From Pseudomonadota bacterium (GTDB lineage Bacteria; Pseudomonadota; Gammaproteobacteria; Arenicellales; Arenicellaceae): a stretch of 10,615 nucleotides of DNA. The translations under genes and the position numbers were made by a program. The stretch spans positions 1 through 10,615 of the forward strand of contig JABJKL010000218.1 of NCBI GenBank assembly GCA_018660405.1. The letters are read 5' to 3'. The notes beneath the pieces are model-generated. The model saw only the letters and a program-made list of their open reading frames with translations. It had not been told where the DNA came from and made no database searches. The first letter of the stretch is position 1. Every line of letters begins with the position of its first letter. Shown here one piece after another: positions 1 through 7,779 of this stretch.

Positions 1-105
1 CAAAGTAAATACAGACCACAGAGCCACACCAGCGAACAAAGTTCGCTTACGTAAACGTGCTTTAAAGCCACCTAAATAGCTGTCAAGACGTTCGGAAGCA
101 CTCAT
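1..105 (-). CDS. N-terminal fragment of a probable membrane protein (possibly DUF4175-like)
   Basis: Thirty-five codons run from an ATG at 105-103 to the window edge without a stop, so the gene is cut off. An AGAGG Shine-Dalgarno sequence lies at 119-115, nine bases before the ATG. The peptide starts MSASERLDSYLGGFKARLRK, a basic amphipathic stretch, then turns hydrophobic (LFAGVALWSVFTL), which looks like the start of a first transmembrane helix. The gene lies 55 bases downstream of the BatA-like gene on the same strand and is probably in the same operon. From established gene order, MoxR-DUF58-BatA clusters in Proteobacteria are often followed by a large DUF4175-type membrane protein whose N-terminus has this basic-then-hydrophobic layout. 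The family name is therefore an inference from context; that this is a translated gene start is fairly secure. Confidence 0.6.
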   Translation of the reverse strand, partial: MSASERLDSYLGGFKARLRKRTLFAGVALWSVFTL

Positions 106-160
106 AATATTTGACCTCTACGTTTTTTGTTACTGTAGCAAATCATAATTCCGTAAAACC

Positions 161-2257
161 TCATGTTACCGCAGCATCAGCCTCCAGTACTTGAGACCGT
201 CTCAAATAAAAATTTGAAAGCAGCGATTCGGCACATAGCAATATCAATGCGATGATCGCCAATATATGCCAAAGCTCAACAAATGAATCTTCATCTTCGC
301 CCACACGTGCTGTCAACCCGGCCGCTTCAATCGTTTCATCTGCTCCGACTTGACCGCTAACAGCTGAACTCCATTGTATAAGCTCATCGGCACTTAGCGG
401 TGTTGTATCAGACTCAGCTGGCGCTATATTCACCCCAATAAGGCTTTCGCCCCCGGCGGTATGAAGTTCGTAGAACCCTACATCGTTTAACTGACGCTGG
501 CTTAAACTTGATGTATTTTGTAATGCTACAAGCGTGACGCCATTGGGGTCGACAATTTGTCCAGCGGCACCGTCGGAGCCCCGGCCACCAATCTCATCAG
601 CGCGCAAATAATCGCCAGCCACTTTCTGTACGGTTACTGCCTCTCGACGAGACAGATAATTAGCGGTTTGCCCGATAAGCGCGACGAAAAAAGGTTTGAC
701 GGGGAGGTTATTCCATTCGTTATCCAGGCTGGTAGTCAGCAGCACCAGTCGCCCTCTACCCACACGCTGTTCAAGCATGAATGGCCTACCACTACTTAAC
801 CATGCCAACACACGGTCGGACGCCGTCACTTCGACAGGCAGGCTATGACTAATCGTTAGATCCGCCCAGCCTATTAAATTTTCAAATATCGGGTGGCTAC
901 TTTCGACACGGGATACACTGGAAAAAACGGCTTGACTGCCGCCCAATAAGTCAACTTCCGAGCCTTCTAAACCCGAACTTAAGGTATGCCCGCTCAATGG
1001 CAGTTGCGCCAATCCCAAAGCACGCTCACCAGCGGCCGCAAACACCGCACCACCGGCTTGCACAAATTGCACAAGATCGTTAGCAATTGATTCTGGAATA
1101 GCACCAATATCATCGATCAACACCCAGTTATAACGCTCCAGCGTGCGCGCATCAAAATCTTCAAAGGTAACCGGTTGTACGATCCAGTTAGACGTGGTTT
1201 GGCTGTTTTCAGGAGCGCCAACCGTCTCAAGGGCAGTGCTCAAATAGGTCACTGGCCTCGCGTACGGATTTGCAGTAATCAATGGCACGGGTTCAGGTGG
1301 AGAGCGGTCAACGGCAAAATGGAAGTGGTTATCACTGTCCAAAGCGTCGCTCTCAGTCAAACTGGCGCGCACCCGATTGATGCCCGGCTGAAACTGGACA
1401 CCTTCGAAGATTGCAACCGCCCTGCCTGAGGGCGTTAAATCGACCGGCTGCTCCGCAACACTTTCACCATTCACCGCCAGCTCAACAAAGCGGGACTGTT
1501 GGCTCGACTGATAGCCCTTAATTCCTACCCGAACCTGCTCACCTTCGGCATCTACATACTCAACCAACCAGTTGGCAAGCGATTCAGGTCTGGTGGGATA
1601 AAGCGCTAACTGTACATCCGCAATGGCCGGCAGTTCGGGAATCAGTTTAGCAAATTGCCTGGGCATGCCCGACTGTTGCAAATCACTAAGCAGGTGAATT
1701 TTATGGTTCAACCAATCATCAGAAAGCGCACTGCTGAGTCCAGACATCATGACGCCATAGTCCAGTTGATAATTGGTTGCTTCTATCTCGTCTATGGCTG
1801 CAAGCAGCAGGCTGGCCTCATTGCTCGGCCCAGCCACAATGCGTAGCTGTTTATCAGCCACCATAAGCTGCGCCCGATCGCCAATGCTCATCGAACGAAT
1901 AATATCCTTTGCCTGTTGTTTAGCAGTATCCAGCTTATCTGTGCCACTCATCGATGCAGACGTATCAATGAGCACTAAATGATTAACCGAGCCGTCGCTA
2001 AATACCAGTAGCGATTCTTCATCCATAAAAGGTCGGGCAAAAACAAAGACAATCGCAAGTAACAACAAAATACGCAGAGTCATCAGGATTAAATAGCGCA
2101 GCTGTTTGCGAACGTGTTCCCGCTTTTGGGTGGGCGAAAGCAACATTGCCGAGGCAAACTCGTGCTGATCGGGTGTCGCTGTATTTAAACGATGCAAAAA
2201 GAAAGGCAAGGCCGCCAACAACGCGCCTAACGTAAATAATGGAACTAATAAACCCAT
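161..2257 (-). CDS. BatA-like membrane VWA protein
   Basis: Encodes 698 residues with the BatA/aerotolerance-regulator N-terminal arrangement: a hydrophobic segment at residues 1-20, a basic cytoplasmic loop, and a second membrane helix at about 55-77 ending in ARPF. A VWA domain follows (about 93-220) with an intact MIDAS: DTSAS at D98/S100/S102, a candidate Thr at T161, and the SDL motif at D192. A beta-rich region and an amidotransferase-like Rossmann segment (about 375-560, including YNWVLIDDIG and AGGAVFAAAG) come next, without a catalytic Cys; the only Cys is in the C-terminal helix at about 662-684. The VWA and middle regions should therefore sit between membrane anchors. The family is linked to MoxR ATPases and is thought to act in assembly or stress tolerance at the envelope. 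The start is 33 bases after the DUF58 stop, with only a weak ribosome-binding site, which suggests translational coupling. Confidence 0.9.
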   Translation of the reverse strand: MGLLVPLFTLGALLAALPFFLHRLNTATPDQHEFASAMLLSPTQKREHVRKQLRYLILMTLRILLLLAIVFVFARPFMDEESLLVFSDGSVNHLVLIDTSASMSGTDKLDTAKQQAKDIIRSMSIGDRAQLMVADKQLRIVAGPSNEASLLLAAIDEIEATNYQLDYGVMMSGLSSALSDDWLNHKIHLLSDLQQSGMPRQFAKLIPELPAIADVQLALYPTRPESLANWLVEYVDAEGEQVRVGIKGYQSSQQSRFVELAVNGESVAEQPVDLTPSGRAVAIFEGVQFQPGINRVRASLTESDALDSDNHFHFAVDRSPPEPVPLITANPYARPVTYLSTALETVGAPENSQTTSNWIVQPVTFEDFDARTLERYNWVLIDDIGAIPESIANDLVQFVQAGGAVFAAAGERALGLAQLPLSGHTLSSGLEGSEVDLLGGSQAVFSSVSRVESSHPIFENLIGWADLTISHSLPVEVTASDRVLAWLSSGRPFMLEQRVGRGRLVLLTTSLDNEWNNLPVKPFFVALIGQTANYLSRREAVTVQKVAGDYLRADEIGGRGSDGAAGQIVDPNGVTLVALQNTSSLSQRQLNDVGFYELHTAGGESLIGVNIAPAESDTTPLSADELIQWSSAVSGQVGADETIEAAGLTARVGEDEDSFVELWHILAIIALILLCAESLLSNFYLRRSQVLEADAAVT

Positions 2258-2259
2258 CG

Positions 2260-2295
2260 CTTAGCTACTCATAACATAATTGCCCATAAGCTAAG
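2260..2295 (-). repeat. Inverted repeat between DUF58 and BatA-like genes
   Basis: Seven-base perfect arms CTTAGCT (2260-2266) and AGCTAAG (2289-2295) flank a 22-base loop. One arm overlaps the DUF58 stop codon; the other lies two bases before the BatA-like ATG, in the region where a ribosome would bind. It may tie translation of the second gene to passage of ribosomes through the first. There is no U-run, so it is not a classical terminator. Confidence 0.4.
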
Positions 2296-3181
2296 TACGC
2301 CTCGAGCGGAAACGTAAATACCCGATCAGGCCCTGGTCCAGTGGCTCGTTGGTTTGCATTAATACATGATCAGCTCGAATTGCATCCGCCGCATTTTCCA
2401 ATGAGGCTATATGGGCCTGCATCTTCTGTGGGTATTGCTTTTGCATATAGTCTCTGGATACTTCGACCACCTGACCCGTTTCGGCGTCTTTAAGTAACCC
2501 TGGGTGTTTAAAATCTGGCTTTATTTCAGCGGGATCCATAATCTGAAACATCATGATGTCCTGACCCTGAAAGGCTAATGGGCGCACGGATTGCAAGAGA
2601 CTTTCGTGATCACAATAAAAATCGGAAATTACCGCGACCATGCCCTTTTTAATACCCAACGCGCCAACCTGCGTGGCCGGCTCTTCCAATACCGTGCCGC
2701 GCTCTGCAACGACCCGGTCCAGGCCATGCAATATCGCCGGCAATTGACCCTGTCGACTGGATGGTGGTCGATAATCACGCACCTTTTCGTCGAACACCAT
2801 AATACCGACCGCATCGTGTTGTTTAGATGCCATGTAAGTCAAACTAGCGGCCAAATATTTTGCATATTGCAGCTTACTGACTACTGCCTGTTCTGACTGG
2901 AAACCCATTGAGGCACTGCTATCGAGTAGAATCATTAAGGGCGAGTTGGTTTCGCCCCGAAAACGCTTAATCACCGTGCGCTCGCTTCTGGCATACACAT
3001 TCCAATCAATAAAGCGTGGGTCATCACCTTCTGTGTAGGTTTTATATTCGGCAAATTCCTGACTAAACCCAAAGGTCGGCGAACGGTGCAATCCAATCAT
3101 TACGCCGTCTACTACTGTACGTGCGATCAAATCCAGATTAGCCAGACCCGACAAAACTGCTGGGTCCAGCAGTCTTTGCAT
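2291..3181 (-). CDS. DUF58 family protein (VWA-like MoxR partner)
   Basis: A protein of 296 residues, close to the usual DUF58 length. It carries the DUF58 signature: HRSPTFGFSQEFAEYKTY followed by EGDDPRFIDWNVYARS (about residues 32-66) and a KRFRGETN segment. A VWA-type MIDAS core, LLDSSASM, follows with D87, S89 and S91; the later ISDFYCD would supply the downstream Asp. No signal peptide or membrane helix is visible, so it should be cytoplasmic. DUF58 proteins are standard partners of MoxR AAA+ ATPases and are thought to present clients or metal-bound adhesion surfaces. An ATG at 3208 is in frame, but the ATG at 3181 is preferred: AAAGGAAG lies four bases before it, and MQRLLDP matches how family members begin. 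The gene starts 54 bases after the moxR stop and belongs to the same operon. Confidence 0.9.
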   Translation of the reverse strand: MQRLLDPAVLSGLANLDLIARTVVDGVMIGLHRSPTFGFSQEFAEYKTYTEGDDPRFIDWNVYARSERTVIKRFRGETNSPLMILLDSSASMGFQSEQAVVSKLQYAKYLAASLTYMASKQHDAVGIMVFDEKVRDYRPPSSRQGQLPAILHGLDRVVAERGTVLEEPATQVGALGIKKGMVAVISDFYCDHESLLQSVRPLAFQGQDIMMFQIMDPAEIKPDFKHPGLLKDAETGQVVEVSRDYMQKQYPQKMQAHIASLENAADAIRADHVLMQTNEPLDQGLIGYLRFRSRRT

Positions 3182-3185
3182 CGAA

Positions 3186-3193
3186 CTTCCTTT
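3186..3193 (-). promoter_or_regulatory. Shine-Dalgarno sequence deciding the DUF58 start
   Basis: The minus strand reads AAAGGAAG at 3193-3186, four bases before the ATG at 3181. The in-frame ATG at 3208 has no comparable purine run, so translation most likely starts at 3181. Confidence 0.65.
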
Positions 3194-3235
3194 GGCATCA
3201 GCGACCATATGAGAGATTTAGAGCCTGAAACCTCG

Positions 3236-4282
3236 TTAGCTTGCCAAGCGTGTGGCAATCAAATCATTAAGAATATCATCGACACCAACCCCATCAGATT
3301 CAGCAAAATAATTCTCCAACACACGATGCCTTAATACCGGCAAGGCTTGGGATTTCAAATCATCGGTGGTGACGTGATATCGTCCTGCCAACAAAGCCCG
3401 CGCTTTTGCCGCCAAGGTGAGAAACATCGTGGCACGCACACTGGCGCCAAACTTCACATATTTCTTAACCATATCGGAAGCCCGCTCATCGTCCGGTCTG
3501 GTGGCGCGAACAAGGTCGACTGCCTGTAGATTCACCTCTTCCGAGACCGGCACCTGACGTACCAACCATTGAAATTTTAATATCTGCTGCTGGCTTGTGC
3601 AGGCCTCGATTTTGGGTAAATCAACCCGAGTCGTATAACGATTGACCACGCCCAGCTCGTCTTCTGCAGAAAGGTAATCCAACACCACATTGAACAAAAA
3701 CCGGTCGAGTTGAGCCTCAGGCAGGGGGTAAGTACCTTCAAGCTCAATAGGGTTTTGTGTGGCAAGCACGAAAAATGGGCTTTCAAGTTGATGATTATTA
3801 CCGCGCACCGTAACGGTCTGTTCCTGCATGGCCTCCAGCAATGCTGCCTGGGTCTTGGGCGGTGTTCGATTAATCTCGTCGGCTAACACGACGTTCGCAA
3901 ATATTGGCCCGGGTACGAAATTCCACTGTCGACCGTCCGGGCCTTCGTCAATAATATCGGTGCCGGTAATATCGGTTGGCATCAAGTCTGGGGTAAATTG
4001 TATGCGCTTGAAGCTCAAGCCCAACGCATCTGCCAAGGTGCTCACCAACAAGGTTTTTGCGGTCCCCGGCATGCCGGTGATTAAGCAATGCCCACCCACC
4101 AGCAAGGTCACCAATAACTGCTCGACAACCTCTTGCTGTCCAACCACCGCTCTACCTACCTGCTCACGTATAGCAGCCATCTGCTGGGTAAATAATTCCA
4201 CCAGTTCTCGAGTCTTTTGTTCGGATACAGTGTCCTGTGGTTTCGCTTTAGTAGTGGCAGAGGTGTCGTTCGATTTAGTCAT
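3236..4282 (-). CDS. moxR: MoxR family AAA+ ATPase
   Basis: A 348-residue AAA+ ATPase of the MoxR group, the expected full length. The Walker A loop reads TGMPGTAKT (about residues 69-77), with the AKT ending typical of MoxR. Walker B is VVLADEINR (about 131-139), followed by the hallmark TPPKTQAALLEAMQE. Sensor 1 lies in FVLATQNPIELEGTYPLPEA with LDRF after it, and a C-terminal helical lid ends in an arginine-rich segment (VLRHRVLENY). It should be a soluble cytoplasmic ring ATPase that remodels client proteins using the VWA partners encoded downstream. The frame opens at a TTG at 4288, but the ATG at 4282 has AGGA at 4293-4290 with seven bases spacing and is chosen. It is the first gene after the 160-bp palindrome and may have its own promoter: AT-rich sequence including TATAGT lies upstream, with no clear -35. 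Confidence 0.96.
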   Translation of the reverse strand: MTKSNDTSATTKAKPQDTVSEQKTRELVELFTQQMAAIREQVGRAVVGQQEVVEQLLVTLLVGGHCLITGMPGTAKTLLVSTLADALGLSFKRIQFTPDLMPTDITGTDIIDEGPDGRQWNFVPGPIFANVVLADEINRTPPKTQAALLEAMQEQTVTVRGNNHQLESPFFVLATQNPIELEGTYPLPEAQLDRFLFNVVLDYLSAEDELGVVNRYTTRVDLPKIEACTSQQQILKFQWLVRQVPVSEEVNLQAVDLVRATRPDDERASDMVKKYVKFGASVRATMFLTLAAKARALLAGRYHVTTDDLKSQALPVLRHRVLENYFAESDGVGVDDILNDLIATRLAS

Positions 4283-4289
4283 TTCCAAG

Positions 4290-4293
4290 TCCT
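4290..4293 (-). promoter_or_regulatory. Shine-Dalgarno sequence of moxR
   Basis: AGGA on the minus strand, seven bases before the ATG at 4282. It favours that ATG over the TTG two codons upstream. Confidence 0.6.
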
Positions 4294-4358
4294 GATTTAT
4301 GATTATTAGTTGGTGGTTTACAAACTATAATGAGTATTATCTATTCAACCTGTGGGTT

Positions 4359-4518
4359 GGGAACCTCTAATTTATTCTGGATGAAGTAGATTGCGTTCAA
4401 AATGGCCAGCTTTGAGGCGCAAATCGCATGTAATAGCTGGCTATTGCAAAGATTTGCAACAAAGAAGCTGGGTATTTTGAGCGTGATATACGATTTCATG
4501 AATGAATCAGAGGTTTCC
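4359..4518. repeat. 160-bp imperfect palindrome (MITE- or REP-like element)
   Basis: The 80 bases of the plus strand from 4359 match the 80 bases of the minus strand from 4518 at roughly two thirds of positions. The outer ends read GGGAACCTCT and GGAAACCTCT. Inner shared blocks include CTCAAAAT/TTCAAAAT, CCAGCTT, GCAAATC and AATAGC. The symmetry axis falls at 4438/4439, inside AATAGCTGGCTATT (4432-4445). A compensating one-base shift is needed near GCAAATC. No target-site duplication is obvious. A smaller hairpin, CAACC-TGTG-GGTTG (4346-4359), abuts the left end. The element fills most of the gap before moxR and covers the last three sense codons and stop of the upstream peptidase gene. It could be a non-autonomous mobile element, a REP-type palindrome, or a structured RNA acting between the operon halves. 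There is no T-run for a simple terminator. I do not assign it to a named family. Confidence 0.75.
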
Positions 4519-6843
4519 TAGTATCGACTTAAGCAGTTTTTGCGCGGGACGATAATGCGGTGCTGCATCCAGAGCCGTCAAAACATTGTGTCGACTCTGC
4601 TCCAGATCACCTAACTGATAAAGCGCATTACCTAGTCTATAATGCGCGGCAGCTTTGTCTAGCGGATTCAGCGCCAATGCAACCTGGTACTCGGTTAATG
4701 CCTCGCTGGCCCGTTCTCGTTGCAACAAAATATCACCCAGCAAGAAATGTAGCTCCAGATCAAAGGGTGCGACCAACAACTGGCTTTGTAATACCTTAAT
4801 GGCATCGTCAAAACGATCCTGCTCCTGCAGGTATTTTGCCAATGCAAATAATGAAGTTGCTTCGTATCCACCGTTACGCCAGAAAGTTTCCAGCGTTACC
4901 ATTTGAGCATCAATATTTTCCTGACCCACCAAGGCACGAGCCTTGGTTAAATACGGGCTGTCCACCTCAATATATGCAGGCATCATGTCAATCGCCTGCT
5001 GCGCAGCTTCCAATGCTGAATCCCAGGACTCATCGCTTAACGCTTTATTCGCCTGGACCTGAACCGCTCTCCATTCGTCCAATTGTTTAATCTGTTCACC
5101 GAATTCGGTGGTAAAAAACTCACTAAATTGCACATCAAAATCACCGGTTGATAAGCCAAGAACCTCTTTGACTACTCCTGGGGTATCAACACCATCGCCA
5201 TAGGCGTTAAGCATGTCGACTAATTTAGGGAAACCGAAATTACGTTTAACAAATTCGCATATCAGACCCGCTTGCATATACGACACTATCACTTGATTTT
5301 GGTATTCGGGCTGCACAAATCCGCTATCCAGTTCAGCAATTGGCAAAAACTCCTGGGTGCGTAAAGACTCAAGTACGTGTAACGGAATCCGAATGGTTTT
5401 TATCGGCCCGGTATTCCATTCTTCAAACACCGAAACACCTTCGCTAAACCAGCGAGGAATATTATGTTTACTGGCCTCAAGCGTGAAAATATGCGCCACC
5501 TCGTGCCATAAGGTAGTACCCCAATGGTAGTCCTCACCCGCCTGGGCATTTGGCGAATCCATTGCCACGACATAGCCAAAAGCCACCCCAAGTAAAGCAG
5601 TTCCCGGCATGCCCAGCGCGCGCACGATAAAATCGTCATGGTTCGGGTAAATTTCAATCGTGGCGGTCTGTTTTAGCTCGAAACCATAACGATCACTGAA
5701 AGTGTCCAGCGCTTTTAGGGCCAGACGACTGGCATACGGCGCCAGCACCTCTTTTTCCTCGGTATCCAGACGCAAGCTTAGATCTGGCAATAGCCGCTCC
5801 TCGTCGATCCCTGGAGAGTTTCCTGGAGAGCTCCCTGGAGAGCTCCCTGGGGAGTGCTCCGGATAGCTGGTCACAGAAAACGTATCGTAGTAATCCAACA
5901 ATCTTAGCGAATTCACCAGTTCTGGATTAAACGGATCGCCAGCATAGGCCAGCTCATAATGCTCGCGCGCCGGGGTGGGTCGATTCTGTCGCAAATGATT
6001 CGCGGCCAGTGAAAGATGGGCCTCCCAGTGGTCGGCCTGCACATCAACGGCACGCTGATAATACTCACCGGTTTCATCGTAACGAAAGGTAATCATGTAA
6101 AAATAAGCAGGTATGGCGTACGCATCGCCATAGGCCGGATTTATATCCAATGCACGGGTAATCCACTCGTCTGGATCCTCTCTGGCTCTGACGGCTCTAC
6201 CCGCCCGCATTGCATAGTTAGCCAACAATAGCGTTATATCATTACCTGCCAGGTTTGCTGCGTCATCAAGCAAGGTGTCGGCTCGTTCGGATTCATCGCG
6301 TTGTAAAGCAACTCGAGCCAGTGCAATATTTGCTTTTACACGAACCCCAACGGGCATGCTCCGGTCCTCGATCAGCGCAGCAAACTGCTCCAGGGCATCG
6401 GTACCGCCACTTTCAAGTAATATTTCCGCCGTCGCTAATCGTGCGTACGCGTTATCAGGGTCCAACTGCAGTGCTTCGCTAAAAAGATTTAGCGCCTCCT
6501 GACTTTGATAGGTGTCGGCATAAAGGGCGCCCCAACGAACAAGCAAACGACTATTTGATGGTTCTGCTTTGCTTGCTGCGCTGAACCTGCTGTTTGCTGT
6601 TTTTCTATCGCCCAAGGCCCATATCGCCTCTGCTTGCACAAACAATGGCTGACTGGCGTTGATTAAACCTCTAAAACAGGATTTTGCCGCCGATAGTTCG
6701 CCTGACCAATGTAAGTCCTCGCATTGCAACAAGTCAGGGTTTTCAAGCGCACCATAGTGATACTCACGTGCATAGGCGTTAAAACAGGCGCTGAAACAGA
6801 GTATCAGGGTGAGACAGCAACCATATAAGTGTTTATTCGCCAT
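4507..6843 (-). CDS. Exported TPR protein with HExxH peptidase (MA-like gluzincin) domain
   Basis: About 778 residues. A signal peptide is visible (MANKH, hydrophobic LTLILCFSACF, cleavage likely after AYA), so the protein should be periplasmic; FSAC is a poor lipobox. TPR-type repeats fill about residues 40-315, for example ALNLFSEALQLDPDNAYARL. A linker of four SPGx repeats (331-346) precedes a metallopeptidase domain (about 370-590). This has HEVAH at 447-451 and IPRWFSEGVSVFEEW, in which E468 is the likely third zinc ligand; this layout matches the Peptidase_MA_2 type. More TPRs occupy about 596-778, ending with QLGDLEQSRHNVLTALDAAP. The active-site motif is intact, so proteolysis is plausible; the substrate is unknown. 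The start is uncertain: ATGs at 6843 and 6852 and a TTG at 6855 are in frame. 6843 is chosen because GGTG lies just before it and the signal peptide is compact. All options overlap the end of the preceding gene, implying coupled translation. The last codons lie inside the palindrome. Confidence 0.9.
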   Translation of the reverse strand: MANKHLYGCCLTLILCFSACFNAYAREYHYGALENPDLLQCEDLHWSGELSAAKSCFRGLINASQPLFVQAEAIWALGDRKTANSRFSAASKAEPSNSRLLVRWGALYADTYQSQEALNLFSEALQLDPDNAYARLATAEILLESGGTDALEQFAALIEDRSMPVGVRVKANIALARVALQRDESERADTLLDDAANLAGNDITLLLANYAMRAGRAVRAREDPDEWITRALDINPAYGDAYAIPAYFYMITFRYDETGEYYQRAVDVQADHWEAHLSLAANHLRQNRPTPAREHYELAYAGDPFNPELVNSLRLLDYYDTFSVTSYPEHSPGSSPGSSPGNSPGIDEERLLPDLSLRLDTEEKEVLAPYASRLALKALDTFSDRYGFELKQTATIEIYPNHDDFIVRALGMPGTALLGVAFGYVVAMDSPNAQAGEDYHWGTTLWHEVAHIFTLEASKHNIPRWFSEGVSVFEEWNTGPIKTIRIPLHVLESLRTQEFLPIAELDSGFVQPEYQNQVIVSYMQAGLICEFVKRNFGFPKLVDMLNAYGDGVDTPGVVKEVLGLSTGDFDVQFSEFFTTEFGEQIKQLDEWRAVQVQANKALSDESWDSALEAAQQAIDMMPAYIEVDSPYLTKARALVGQENIDAQMVTLETFWRNGGYEATSLFALAKYLQEQDRFDDAIKVLQSQLLVAPFDLELHFLLGDILLQRERASEALTEYQVALALNPLDKAAAHYRLGNALYQLGDLEQSRHNVLTALDAAPHYRPAQKLLKSILGNL
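5808..5855 (-). repeat. Four tandem 12-bp repeats encoding SPGx
   Basis: Four near-identical units of TCCCTGGAGAGC (plus strand; 5808, 5820, 5832 and 5844) encode consecutive Ser-Pro-Gly-Ser/Asn/Ile units in the peptidase gene. The unit is four codons long, so copy-number change keeps the frame and only alters the length of the linker between the N-terminal TPRs and the peptidase domain. Confidence 0.9.
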
Positions 6844-7774
6844 TGACACCATCAAGCAAATCGATTTCGTCCTGCACCATAATTAGGTCCAGCATCAGTA
6901 TTTGAAAAACATATTCATAGTCTTGTTCACCCATACCAATTCGTCGCAATCTCAGGCTCTCAATTCTCAGGTCCAATTGATCTCGCTGCTCAAACAATGC
7001 TATTAATTCAGGGCTTTGCATCGAGTCATCTTGACTGCCGAGATTTGCCAACGTCATTCGCCCTGCAATCTGGCCTTCGCCGGGTTGTTGCAAGAAAGCG
7101 TGTTCGGTGGCTAACAAACCCTCGCTTTCATAGAAATCATTGGTTGCACGTTCTGCATAATCGAAAGCTTCTTGTAGACTGATTTTTTGGTTCTTGTCCA
7201 GATCAGCGGCAGTCTCAACAAACGCCCGGGCGAAAAAACGTCCGAAGCGGGTCGCGTTGCGTTCGCGCCCATTCTTGGTGGCGGTCAACAGGGTAATAGG
7301 CTCTTCCTTGAGTGCATCTAACAGCGCACCGCTGCTGCTGCTGGTATTTATGAGAACTTTAGCGGGAACATTAATCTGGCTGAAACCTTGCTGTAAATCG
7401 CTAAAGCTTAAATCGGGCCCGGGAATATTAAATTTATATTCAACATCGTCGAAGGTTCCGTGCCCAATCAATACGACAAGCGCTGAGTCATCATCATCGG
7501 CGTTGACTGCGATGCCATCAAACCAGTCCATCACAACTTGCCGGTTGGCATCAGAACCCCTTAAAATAGTGAGCTGCGGCTCACCTACTACTGACTTAAG
7601 AGCCTCACCAATCGTGTCTGCTTGCTCATCGAACTGGCGTTGATACCACGCCTCACCGCCCAAGCCTTGTACCAGCAATGTGTGTGTTTCCGCGCTCGCC
7701 GAAGGCGTATTTAGTAATAACAACATTCCGACAATGGATCCGGTAACCACAGACCGAATATGAAGCGCACTCAT
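6833..7774 (-). CDS. Exported caspase/legumain-like protein with Ser at the Cys position
   Basis: About 313 residues with a Sec signal peptide (hydrophobic core IVGMLLLLNT, cleavage likely after ASA at about residue 28). The mature part has a caspase-hemoglobinase fold pattern: strand ALVVLIGHGTFDD with the expected catalytic His at 105, then strand KVLINTSSSSGALLDAL (about 139-155) where the Cys would be. That position is within four Ser residues (145-148), and the whole protein contains no Cys. ITLLTATKNGRERNATRFGRFF follows, then an EF-hand-like loop, DLDKNQKISLQEAF (D191, D193, N195, S199, E202), which could bind Ca2+. The C-terminus is a charged helix. From memory, related proteins in MoxR-VWA clusters also have an NT-S-x-SG motif, so the substitution may be a family trait. 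It is probably a non-peptidase scaffold or an unusual serine enzyme. The start at 7774 is chosen for its signal peptide and G-rich ribosome-binding site; an ATG at 7792 overlapping the upstream stop is the alternative. Confidence 0.85.
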   Translation of the reverse strand: MSALHIRSVVTGSIVGMLLLLNTPSASAETHTLLVQGLGGEAWYQRQFDEQADTIGEALKSVVGEPQLTILRGSDANRQVVMDWFDGIAVNADDDDSALVVLIGHGTFDDVEYKFNIPGPDLSFSDLQQGFSQINVPAKVLINTSSSSGALLDALKEEPITLLTATKNGRERNATRFGRFFARAFVETAADLDKNQKISLQEAFDYAERATNDFYESEGLLATEHAFLQQPGEGQIAGRMTLANLGSQDDSMQSPELIALFEQRDQLDLRIESLRLRRIGMGEQDYEYVFQILMLDLIMVQDEIDLLDGVNGE

Positions 7775-7779
7775 ATGTG

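Noticed and set aside
3828..4295. Plus-strand 155-codon open frame opposite moxR
   Set aside because: It is antisense to a highly conserved AAA+ gene with all motifs intact, and its translation is low-complexity Ser/Thr/Cys-rich, as expected of a shadow frame.
4325..4332. Plus-strand TATAAT near moxR as a divergent promoter
   Set aside because: No plausible -35 or plus-strand gene lies downstream; it would only give antisense RNA through the palindrome and peptidase gene, for which there is no other evidence.
7194..7643. Plus-strand 149-codon open frame opposite the caspase-like gene
   Set aside because: It is antisense to a gene with a clear signal peptide and fold motifs. The translation is Ser/Leu-rich without any recognisable domain.
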